Below the pieces are notes generated by a model. The model was given only the letters and a program-made list of their open reading frames with translations. It was not told where the DNA came from and ran no database searches. The position numbers and the translations under genes are program-made. A DNA stretch of 7,387 nucleotides from an uncultured Moraxella sp. (GTDB taxonomy: Bacteria; Pseudomonadota; Gammaproteobacteria; Pseudomonadales; Moraxellaceae), in assembly GCA_927911235.1 (NCBI GenBank), contig CAKMOY010000185.1, forward strand, positions 1 through 7,387, read 5' to 3'. This document shows positions 1-5,273 of the stretch, piece by piece (within the stretch, counting starts at the first letter, position 1; each line of letters begins with the position of its first letter).

Positions 1-335
1 TTTGGTGAGTTTAAGGCGATTAGCGACAGGCGATTTTGACATTCAAGATGCGATAACATTGGCGGATTTTGAACAATTGGATTTTGATAAACGCTTACAA
101 AAATTATTACCGATTGATGAATGTGTTAAATTTTGCCAAAACTTACGCTTGACGATACGCAAAGTTTACGCATTTACAAGGACAACGTTTAAACGTCAAA
201 AGTTTGGCAATTTCTCAACAAATTTTTTCACATGAGCCACAAGAAATTCGCTTGTTTAATGAACAACAGCAATTTTTGGGCGTGGCAATGTTAGAAGAAA
301 ATGGACGATTGCAACCAGTAAAATTGGTAAATTAA
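1..335 (+). pseudogene. truB: TruB tRNA pseudouridine-55 synthase, C-terminal part, two frameshifts
   Basis: TruB makes pseudouridine 55 in the T-loop of tRNAs in the cytoplasm. Only the 3' end of the gene is in the window. Frame 2 reads SLRRLATGDFDIQDAITL...KLLPIDECVK, matching the end of the TruB catalytic domain (E. coli has YLRRL...VTLEHL...LMPMDS). The frame then moves to ILPKLTLDDTQSLRIYK and again to GQRLNVKSLAISQQ...LGVAMLEENGRLQPVKLVN with a stop at 333-335. These three pieces join into a normal PUA-like C-terminus if one A is restored in the AAA run at 128-130 and one G in the GG at 180-181. Both lesions are deletions in homopolymers, so either genuine decay or sequencing error is possible. 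The gene converges on the Uma2 gene with an 8-base gap and no visible terminator. The family call is firm; whether the gene is truly broken is uncertain. Confidence 0.85.
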
Positions 336-343
336 CTGTTTGA

Positions 344-931
344 TTATTCTAAAAAAACATCGGCAACGTTAAAATTTAATTCTGGAAAAATCACCGAGTG
401 GGCGGTGGTGGTTTCACCTTTTGCCAACGGTCGCATACCGATGTATTTGCCGTCTTGTAGCACATAAATCAAAATGGTTTCTTCGCCAGGATTGACAATC
501 CAATATTCACGCACGCCAACTTCTTCATACAAATCAAACTTAATGCCCATTTCTTTTTTTGAGTTGCCAGGCGATACGATTTCCACGACCAAATCGGGCG
601 AGCCAAGACAGCCTTTGTCATCAAGTTTGTTTAAATCACAAATGACGCACAAATCAGGCTGAACCACGGTGGTGATATCCTTGCTTGGGCTGTACAAACG
701 CACGTCAAAAGGCGAAAAGTACACTTTACAAGGCTTTTTATAAAAAAAATTGTCCAAAATACGGTTGATATTTTGGGCGATATCTTGATGACGGCGAGTA
801 GGTGCAGGACTCATCGCAATGATTTTGCCTTTAATTAGTTCAATTTTTTCTTTAAAATGCCATGTTAAATAGTCGGCATAAGTATAGTTTTTTGAAAAAT
901 CCAATTGGTTAATATCGGTAATTGCAGTCAT
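344..931 (-). CDS. Uma2 family (DUF820) PD-(D/E)XK nuclease-like protein
   Basis: The 195-residue protein has the Uma2/DUF820 layout: IELIKGKIIAMSPAPTRRH near residues 30-48, QPDLCVI at 91-97, SPDLVVEIVSPGNSKKE at 111-127, then IKFDLYEEVGVREYWIVNP at 130-148. In the family these make a restriction-endonuclease-like fold. Likely active-site residues are D93 and E117, with K131 in the following helix taking the role of the usual lysine. The length is normal for the family and no signal peptide or membrane segment is seen. The ATG at 931 is preceded by an AAGAG ribosome-binding site eight bases upstream. It lies antisense between truB and rpsO, diverging from rpsO. The biological role of Uma2 proteins is poorly known; they are abundant in cyanobacteria and sporadic elsewhere, which fits acquisition by transfer (inference). 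Nuclease activity is predicted by fold only. Confidence 0.88.
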   Translation of the reverse strand: MTAITDINQLDFSKNYTYADYLTWHFKEKIELIKGKIIAMSPAPTRRHQDIAQNINRILDNFFYKKPCKVYFSPFDVRLYSPSKDITTVVQPDLCVICDLNKLDDKGCLGSPDLVVEIVSPGNSKKEMGIKFDLYEEVGVREYWIVNPGEETILIYVLQDGKYIGMRPLAKGETTTAHSVIFPELNFNVADVFLE

Positions 932-963
932 TATCGGCTCTTTTTATCGTGTCTGTGATTTTT

Positions 964-969
964 AAGATA
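964..969 (-). promoter_or_regulatory. Candidate extended -10 for the Uma2 gene
   Basis: On the minus strand the sequence reads TGC-TATCTT about 33 bases upstream of the Uma2 start codon. The TGn extension supports it, but the upstream hexamer is a poor -35 match. Tentative. Confidence 0.3.
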
Positions 970-1031
970 GCACTTTTTGAAAAAATAAGAAAGAAAAAAA
1001 TCATATTTTTGCTGATTTTTGCTAAAAACTT

Positions 1032-1040
1032 TGCTATAAT
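1032..1040 (+). promoter_or_regulatory. rpsO promoter, extended -10 (TGC-TATAAT)
   Basis: A perfect TATAAT at 1035-1040 is preceded by TGC, giving an extended -10. No good -35 lies at 17 bases; the best is a weak TGATTT-like hexamer near 1013-1018, as expected for extended -10 promoters. TTTGCT occurs three times upstream at roughly helical spacing (G at 1011, 1021, 1033), of unknown meaning. Transcription would start near 1047, giving a leader of about 80 bases that begins right at the first leader hairpin. Confidence 0.7.
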
Positions 1041-1046
1041 GCTCGG

Positions 1047-1129
1047 CGAAATACCGTGGGTATTTATAGACAGACTTTCGCAATGCACAGTTTGTCTGAA
1101 TTTTCAGGCATTGCATTTAAGGATTTATT
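1047..1129 (+). promoter_or_regulatory. rpsO 5' leader, candidate S15 autoregulatory pseudoknot
   Basis: The leader holds hairpin A (AAATACC 1049-1055 with GGTATTT 1059-1065, loop GTG). Hairpin B has nine pairs (1068-1076 with 1089-1097, including one G·U at 1073/1092). The 12-base loop of hairpin B contains GCAATGC (1080-1086), a perfect complement of GCATTGC at 1108-1114, just four bases before the Shine-Dalgarno AAGGA (1119-1123). The pairings interlock as an H-type pseudoknot with plausible loops of 3, 2 and 10 bases. In E. coli, ribosomal protein S15 represses its own mRNA by stabilising a pseudoknot at the ribosome-binding site. The same role here is inferred from position and topology. 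Confidence 0.6.
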
Positions 1130-1396
1130 ATGCTAACTAACGAACAACGTGCCGAAATCGTTGCAAAATTCAAACAATCTGACAACGACACAGGTTCTCC
1201 AGAAGTGCAAATCGCACTTTTAACTGCTCGTATCAACGACTTGCAACCACACTTTAAAGAACACAAAGCTGACCATCACAGCCGTCGTGGTCTTATTCGT
1301 ATGGTAAACTCACGCCGTAGCCTACTTGACTATTTAAAACGTAAAGATGCAAATCGTTATACAGCGTTAATCAACGAATTAGGCTTACGCCGTTAA
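1130..1396 (+). CDS. rpsO: 30S ribosomal protein S15
   Basis: S15 binds the central domain of 16S rRNA early in 30S assembly and forms an intersubunit bridge. The 88-residue product matches the family end to end: [16 protein letters not shown] near residues 20-36, [15 protein letters not shown] at about 41-55 (the conserved rRNA-contact segment), [16 protein letters not shown] after it, and the C-terminal LGLRR. Its length equals that of E. coli S15. The ATG is placed by an AAGGA Shine-Dalgarno at 1119-1123. The gene has its own extended -10 promoter, a structured leader suited to feedback by S15, and a strong terminator beginning about 30 bases after the stop. The truB-rpsO-pnp order is conserved in gammaproteobacteria, here with foreign-looking material on both sides. 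There is no sign of damage. Confidence 0.98.
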   Translation: MLTNEQRAEIVAKFKQSDNDTGSPEVQIALLTARINDLQPHFKEHKADHHSRRGLIRMVNSRRSLLDYLKRKDANRYTALINELGLRR

Positions 1397-1428
1397 TTTG
1401 ATGTTTGTTGATTTTATCGCAACAATGC

Positions 1429-1471
1429 AAACGGTTACTTACCTGTAAGTAGCCGTTTTTTGCTTTTTTTT
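1429..1471 (+). terminator. Rho-independent terminator after rpsO
   Basis: AAACGGTTACTTA (1429-1441) pairs with TAAGTAGCCGTTT (1446-1458) through one T·G wobble, with loop CCTG. A long T-rich run (TTTGCTTTTTTTT) follows. This should end much of the rpsO transcript before pnp, whereas in E. coli some transcription reads through the rpsO terminator into pnp. Confidence 0.88.
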
Positions 1472-1550
1472 CAACCATTTTAATTAAATTAAAAATTAAT
1501 CAGATAGATTGCTTCTAATTCTTGGTGTTTTTGAGAAAATAATTTTATTT

Positions 1551-1574
1551 TGTAGGGGCGTATTGCATACGCCC
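1551..1574. repeat. Short palindromic intergenic repeat (GGGCGTAT/ATACGCCC)
   Basis: GGGCGTAT at 1556-1563 and ATACGCCC at 1567-1574 form a perfect eight-pair hairpin with loop TGC, preceded by TGTAG. GC-rich units of this kind starting with GTAGGGGCG recur between genes in several Moraxella-like and Neisseria-like genomes as far as I recall; copy number here cannot be judged from one window. Confidence 0.55.
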
Positions 1575-1610
1575 AAAAGCTGATTTTATAAATTTTATTA
1601 AAAAAAAATT

Positions 1611-1648
1611 GTAGGGTTGGTTAGCCTTTTTTTTGGGCGTAACCCACC
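1611..1648. repeat. Intergenic inverted repeat (GTAGGGTTGGTTAGCC...GGGCGTAACCCACC)
   Basis: GGTTA-GCC (1619-1626) pairs with GGC-G-TAACC (1636-1644) around an eight-T stretch, with one bulged G at 1639. Its GTAGGG start resembles that of the repeat at 1551, suggesting related or co-inserted repeat units. GTAGGGTGGGTTA-type repeats are known as dispersed intergenic elements in several bacteria (recollection, not checked). Confidence 0.5.
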
Positions 1649-1703
1649 GAATTGATTGAATTTTTTTTAAATTTATAAAAAAGAATACCAAGATTAGGGG
1701 CTG

Positions 1704-1730
1704 TTGCTGATTATTTGGTTTATTTAAAAT
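1704..1730 (+). promoter_or_regulatory. Candidate pnp promoter
   Basis: TTGCTG (1704-1709) and TAAAAT (1725-1730) are separated by only 15 bases, a short spacer. A dedicated pnp promoter is expected because a strong terminator precedes this spacer. Other AT-rich -10-like hexamers nearby make the exact placement unsure. Confidence 0.3.
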
Positions 1731-1762
1731 ATTTTTTAATTTATTTTGTATTAAGGATACTT

Positions 1763-3889
1763 ATGTTTAATATCGTAACCAAAGAATTTCAATATGGTAA
1801 TCAACAAGTTACCCTAGAAACAGGTCGTATCGGTCGCCAAGCCAATACGGTTATCGTTCACATGGGCGGTGTGTCTGTGCTTGTCGCAGTTGTGGTCAAA
1901 GATGAAGCACCAGCAGGGCAAGACTTTTTCCCATTAACGGTAAATTATCAAGAAAAAATGTACGCTGCGGGCAAAATTCCGGGTGGCTACGGCAAACGTG
2001 AAGGTCGTGCATCTGAGATGGAAACTTTGACTTCTCGCTTGATTGACCGTCCAATTCGCCCATTATTCCCAGAAGGCTACTACAACGAAATCCAAGTAAC
2101 TGCAACGGTGATTTCATCTGATAAAAAACAAGATGCGGATATTGCGGCGATGATAGGTACGTCTGCGGCGTTGGCGATTTCACCTGCACCGTTTAACGGT
2201 CCGATTGGTGCGGCTCGTGTTGGTTTTATCAATGGTGAATATGTGCTAAACCCAAGTTTAGAAGAAATTAAAAATAGTGACTTGGATTTGGTCGTGGCAG
2301 GTACGTCATCGGCTGTGTTAATGGTAGAATCTGAAGCCAAAGAATTGTCAGAAGATCAAATGCTTGGTGCAGTGCTTTATGGTCATCAGCAACAACAAAT
2401 CGTGATTGATGCGATTAATGATTTTGCTAAACAAGTAAACAATCCAAAAGCGGAATTTGTCGCTCCTGCGGTTGATGTGGAATTGCAAACTGCTTTACAA
2501 AATCAATTTGCCGAAGCGATTTCACAAGCCTATACAATCAGCGTAAAACAAGACCGTTACGCTCGCCTTGATGAAATCAAAACACAAGCATTAGAAGCGT
2601 TGGCAGGCAATCCAGAAGCTGAAGATTACGAAGAAAAAACCAACAAAATCAAAGAATTATACGAAACTTTAAAATACCGTACCGTGCGTGATAATATCTT
2701 ATCAGGTAAACCACGTATTGACGGTCGTGATTTGCAAACGGTGCGTGCGTTGGATATTCAAGTGGGCGTTTTACCTTATACGCATGGTTCTGCGTTGTTC
2801 ACTCGTGGCGAAACGCAAGCCCTTGTAACGACTACACTTGGCAATAGCCGTGATGTTAATATGGTGGACACGTTAGCAGGTACAAAACAAGACCACTTTA
2901 TGCTACATTACAATTTCCCTGCGTATTCGGTTGGCGAAACAGGTCGTGATAGCGGGCCAAAACGCCGTGAAATCGGTCATGGTCGCCTAGCTCGCCGTGG
3001 CGTGCAAGCCATGTTGCCAGAAAGCGACCGTTTCCCATACGTTATCCGTGTGGTGTCGGACATTACCGAATCTAACGGTTCATCGTCTATGGCATCGGTT
3101 TGCGGTGCAAGCCTTGCTTTGATGGACGCTGGCGTGCCGTTAAAAGCCCCTGTTGCAGGTATTGCGATGGGCTTGGTAAAAGAAGGCGACCGTTTTGCCG
3201 TATTGTCGGATATTTTGGGCGATGAAGACCACTTGGGCGATATGGACTTTAAAGTGGCGGGTTCTGCCAATGGCGTAACTGCGTTGCAAATGGATATTAA
3301 AATTGAAGGCATCACGCCCGAAATTATGGAGAAAGCCTTGCACCAAGCTCACTCAGGTCGTATCCATATTTTGAACGCTATGAATGAAGTCATTGCAACT
3401 AGCCGTAAAGAAATCAACGCTTACGCTCCAAACTTTGCGGTGATTGATATTGACCCGGAAAAAATCCGTGATGTGATTGGTAAAGGCGGTGCGACTATCC
3501 GTCAATTAACCGAAGAAACAGGTGCGGTTGTGGATATTGATGACAATGGCACAATCCGTATTTTTGGTGAAAACAAAGCATCAACCAAAGCAGCGATTGC
3601 CAAGATTGAAGCGATTACCGCCGAAGTGGAAGTTGGCAAAGTTTACACAGGTACAGTCGCTCGTTTGGTGGACTTTGGTGCGTTTGTTACTGTGTTGCCA
3701 AACACTGATGGCTTGGTACACATTTCGCAAATCTCTGAAGCTCGCATTGAGAACGTGGCGGACGTGTTAAAAGAAGGTCAAATGGTGAATGTGTTGGTTC
3801 AAGATATTGACAATCGTGGTCGTATCAAATTGACAATGAAAGGCATTGACCAGACGATTGCTCTAACAGAAGAAACCTCTGTTGAGTAA
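1763..3889 (+). CDS. pnp: Polyribonucleotide nucleotidyltransferase (PNPase)
   Basis: PNPase degrades RNA 3'-to-5' by phosphorolysis, releasing nucleoside diphosphates, and works as a trimer, often within the RNA degradosome. The 708-residue product (E. coli about 711) shows all five domains. RNase PH domain 1 has [21 protein letters not shown] and [13 protein letters not shown], followed by a helical linker. RNase PH domain 2 has the catalytic loop [11 protein letters not shown], with D487 and D493 matching E. coli D486 and D492. The KH domain has IGKGG near residue 572-576, and the S1 domain ([13 protein letters not shown]...DGLVHISQI) runs from about 626 to 695. I chose the ATG at 1763 because AAGGA lies six bases upstream and [12 protein letters not shown] aligns with family N-termini. 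An in-frame TTG at 1715 would add 16 unlikely hydrophobic residues. The frame is uninterrupted. Expression probably combines limited read-through from rpsO with a local promoter. Confidence 0.98.
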   Translation: MFNIVTKEFQYGNQQVTLETGRIGRQANTVIVHMGGVSVLVAVVVKDEAPAGQDFFPLTVNYQEKMYAAGKIPGGYGKREGRASEMETLTSRLIDRPIRPLFPEGYYNEIQVTATVISSDKKQDADIAAMIGTSAALAISPAPFNGPIGAARVGFINGEYVLNPSLEEIKNSDLDLVVAGTSSAVLMVESEAKELSEDQMLGAVLYGHQQQQIVIDAINDFAKQVNNPKAEFVAPAVDVELQTALQNQFAEAISQAYTISVKQDRYARLDEIKTQALEALAGNPEAEDYEEKTNKIKELYETLKYRTVRDNILSGKPRIDGRDLQTVRALDIQVGVLPYTHGSALFTRGETQALVTTTLGNSRDVNMVDTLAGTKQDHFMLHYNFPAYSVGETGRDSGPKRREIGHGRLARRGVQAMLPESDRFPYVIRVVSDITESNGSSSMASVCGASLALMDAGVPLKAPVAGIAMGLVKEGDRFAVLSDILGDEDHLGDMDFKVAGSANGVTALQMDIKIEGITPEIMEKALHQAHSGRIHILNAMNEVIATSRKEINAYAPNFAVIDIDPEKIRDVIGKGGATIRQLTEETGAVVDIDDNGTIRIFGENKASTKAAIAKIEAITAEVEVGKVYTGTVARLVDFGAFVTVLPNTDGLVHISQISEARIENVADVLKEGQMVNVLVQDIDNRGRIKLTMKGIDQTIALTEETSVE

Positions 3890-3903
3890 TAGTTGGCTAA
3901 GTG

Positions 3904-3953
3904 TTAAGATATGAAATAGCTGTCTTTACTAAGGCAGTTATTTCATAACTTAA
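3904..3953 (+). other. Long imperfect hairpin after pnp
   Basis: Arms 3904-3926 and 3931-3953 pair over 23 positions with one A·A mismatch and two G·U wobbles, loop TACT. No T-run follows, so it is not a standard rho-independent terminator. It could protect the pnp mRNA 3' end, be an RNase III site, or be a remnant repeat. In E. coli, RNase III and PNPase itself act on a hairpin upstream of pnp, not downstream. Confidence 0.6.
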
Positions 3954-3987
3954 AGTAATATTATCAAAATGTTTTTATGGTTGTTAA

Positions 3988-4016
3988 TTACCAAATGAAT
4001 AGCCATAACATATAGT
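3988..4016 (+). promoter_or_regulatory. Candidate lemA promoter
   Basis: TTACCA (3988-3993, four of six -35 matches) and TATAGT (4011-4016, five of six -10 matches) are 17 bases apart, about 15 bases before the coding start. This would give a very short leader, with AAGGAA at 4020-4025 as ribosome-binding site. Confidence 0.4.
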
Positions 4017-4031
4017 GTCAAGGAATATTTT

Positions 4032-4673
4032 ATGGGACTAATCGTTTTTTTGCTAATAATAATAGGGGCAATTGCTTTTTGGATAGTAGGTATATATAAT
4101 AACTTGCAGGCACTCATGCAAAATATCCGTGAACAATTATCTAATATTCAAGTTGCTTTGAAACAACGTATAGATTTAACACATCAAATTATTGATATTG
4201 CAAAAAGCTCAGGAGACCACGAACGCCAAGCCTATTCATCTATTCAAGCATCTAATCAAAGCTTTCAAAATTTACAAGCCATTTCACAACATTACCCGCA
4301 GTTACAAGCTAACCAAACTTATCAAAACTTAATGAATAAATTGGAAAATCTTGAAGCAGTTTTATTGGATAAACGAGTTGCCTATAATGCCACTGTTAAA
4401 CATTATAATAGCGTACGCAATAGATTTCCTGCTGTCTTAATTGCCCAAAAACTATCATTTGGTATTGCCCCCTATTATGAAATTGAAGACCCAGACTTTA
4501 TGGAAAAAGTAAAAGTATTTGAAAGAGATGATAGTGAAGCCATACAAGCATTAGTACAAAATAGTAGCAAAGCAATTGGTCAAAAAATGCAACAAACACA
4601 GACAGCTGTGAGTCAGAAAATTTTTGAGCAAAAAATTCAGATGAAAAACAAGAGTCTGATGCTCAAGAAGTAA
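4032..4673 (+). CDS. LemA family membrane-anchored protein
   Basis: The protein has one N-terminal membrane segment (residues about 3-22) with a very short leading end, then a long helical domain. LemA hallmarks follow in order: GIYNNLQALMQNIREQLSNIQ with VALKQRIDLTHQIIDIAK (20-58), DHER (62-65), YPQLQANQTYQNL (88-100), an RVAYNATVKHYNSVRNRFP segment (115-133) and APYYEIEDPD (146-155). The molecular function of LemA proteins is unsettled; some links to envelope stress are reported. After residue 200 the last 13 residues (KIQMKNKSLMLKK) look unnatural. Adding one A to the six-A run at 4630-4635 would instead give EQKNSDEKQESDAQEVKN and a stop at 4679-4681, a more typical hydrophilic tail. The true end may therefore be 4681. 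AAGGAA lies six bases before the ATG. The gene stands alone between a hairpin and a terminator. Confidence 0.9.
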   Translation: MGLIVFLLIIIGAIAFWIVGIYNNLQALMQNIREQLSNIQVALKQRIDLTHQIIDIAKSSGDHERQAYSSIQASNQSFQNLQAISQHYPQLQANQTYQNLMNKLENLEAVLLDKRVAYNATVKHYNSVRNRFPAVLIAQKLSFGIAPYYEIEDPDFMEKVKVFERDDSEAIQALVQNSSKAIGQKMQQTQTAVSQKIFEQKIQMKNKSLMLKK

Positions 4674-4694
4674 AAAATTAATAAAAATTGACAA

Positions 4695-4732
4695 AACAAA
4701 AAACCGTCTTAGCATTAAGGCGGTTTTTTGTT
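4695..4732. terminator. Rho-independent terminator after lemA
   Basis: AACAAAAAACCGTCTTA (4695-4711) pairs with TAAGGCGGTTTTTTGTT (4716-4732) with one T·G wobble and loop GCAT. The T6 run on the plus strand ends lemA transcription, and the matching A-run on the left means it could also act in the opposite direction. Confidence 0.88.
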
Positions 4733-4740
4733 GGTTGAAA

Positions 4741-4766
4741 TGTAATGTAATGTATTTTGCATTACA
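4741..4766. promoter_or_regulatory. Candidate relB operator
   Basis: TGTAATG occurs twice, overlapping (4741-4747 and 4746-4752), and its reverse complement CATTACA lies at 4760-4766, seven bases from the second copy. RelB/DinJ-type ribbon-helix-helix antitoxins usually bind short inverted repeats at their own promoter, so this fits an autoregulatory site. A TTGCAT overlaps the right arm, but no convincing -10 is spaced correctly. Confidence 0.4.
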
Positions 4767-4801
4767 ATATTTTAAATTTATCAAAAAATAAGGAAAAGCA
4801 A

Positions 4802-5039
4802 ATGGCAACTATCAATTTTCGTGTTGATGACATGATAAAAATGCAGGCGTATCAAGTGTTGCAAGAGCAAGGTATCACGCCAACTGAGCTATTTACCAAT
4901 GTGCTAAAATATATCACGCAAACAGGAAAAATCCCTGTAAAATCAGTGATTTTATCAGAAGATGATGCTCATGGCGATTGCACAACAACGTAGCCAAGAA
5001 AAACATAAATTTCGTGAGATTTCTTTAGATGACTTATAG
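4802..5039 (+). pseudogene. RelB/DinJ-type antitoxin, frameshifted
   Basis: The start MATINFRVDDMIKMQAYQVL with QGITPTELFTNVLKYI is the ribbon-helix-helix DNA-binding domain of RelB/DinJ antitoxins, which neutralise the partner toxin and repress their own operon. AAGGAAAA lies just before the ATG. In this frame the protein runs through VILSEDDA and then ends in unrelated residues at 4993. From 4971 another frame continues MAIAQQRSQEKHKFREISLDDL with a stop at 5037-5039, which is the expected toxin-binding tail (E. coli RelB ends VTLDEL). The frame is lost around 4967-4971, by one extra or two missing bases. The restored protein is about 78-80 residues, normal for the family. The toxin start overlaps the end by 11 bases, as in intact modules. 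Confidence 0.8.
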
Positions 5040-5133
5040 ATTGGTAATGCACGAGGATTTTGACAAAGAATGGCAACAATTGCCGATTGCGATACAAACG
5101 CAGTTAAAAAAGAAAATTAAAAAATTATTATAA
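5029..5133 (+). pseudogene. RelE-type toxin remnant, truncated by stop codons
   Basis: Starting at the ATG at 5029, which overlaps the antitoxin by 11 bases, the frame reads MTYRLVMHEDFDKEW then a segment rich in lysine (QTQLKKKIKKLL), matching the first third of RelE (E. coli MAYFLDFDERALKEW...QLKKKL). RelE cuts mRNA in the ribosomal A site. A TAA at 5131-5133 stops the frame at 34 residues where family members have a Glu codon before the Asn/Ser-Pro pair; AAT CCC (NP) follows at once. Reading on, NPIIMTGN-stop-YGGKP-stop-NC vaguely recalls RelE up to about 5190, with further stops. The catalytic C-terminal residues are absent, so the toxin should be inactive. The nonsense codon argues for true decay rather than an indel error. 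Confidence 0.72.
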
Positions 5134-5221
5134 AATCCCATCATCATGACTGGAAATTGATATGGCGGTAAACCTTAGAATTGCAGATAATTGAGTGTAA
5201 CGCATTTTATATCCTAATGTA

Positions 5222-5251
5222 TAAAAAGAGAGATAATAATCTCTCTTTTTA
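5222..5251. terminator. Bidirectional terminator between relE remnant and ilvD
   Basis: A perfect 13-pair inverted repeat, TAAAAAGAGAGAT (5222-5234) and ATCTCTCTTTTTA (5239-5251), has loop AATA and T-runs on both strands. It lies 22 bases past the ilvD stop and suits convergent genes. Confidence 0.85.
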
Positions 5252-5273
5252 TTTGAGCAAAATGTTTAAGCAA

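Larger units (their letters stand above)
1472..1762 (+). other. Gene-free rpsO-pnp spacer with repeat elements
   Basis: No coding region is seen. The DNA is very AT-rich apart from two GC-richer inverted-repeat islands (1551-1574 and 1611-1648). An imperfect outer inverted repeat frames them: CTAATTCTTGGT at 1515-1526 and ACCAAGATTAG at 1687-1697, differing by one base in the first arm. The arrangement resembles a small non-autonomous repeat or MITE of about 183 bases. Neither a clear target-site duplication nor coding capacity is visible. Confidence 0.5.

Noticed and set aside
922..1140. Small plus-strand reading frame across the rpsO leader
   Set aside because: It covers the promoter and leader, has no ribosome-binding site and no family resemblance.
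1551..1648. CRISPR-like repeats
   Set aside because: Only two dissimilar inverted repeats, with no regular spacing or cas genes.
1715..1762. Upstream TTG start extending pnp by 16 residues
   Set aside because: The added residues are hydrophobic and unlike PNPase N-termini, and the ATG at 1763 has a well-spaced AAGGA.
4757..4801. Upstream extension of the antitoxin start
   Set aside because: The ATG at 4802 follows AAGGAAAA and begins the standard RelB/DinJ N-terminus; the upstream part is operator DNA.
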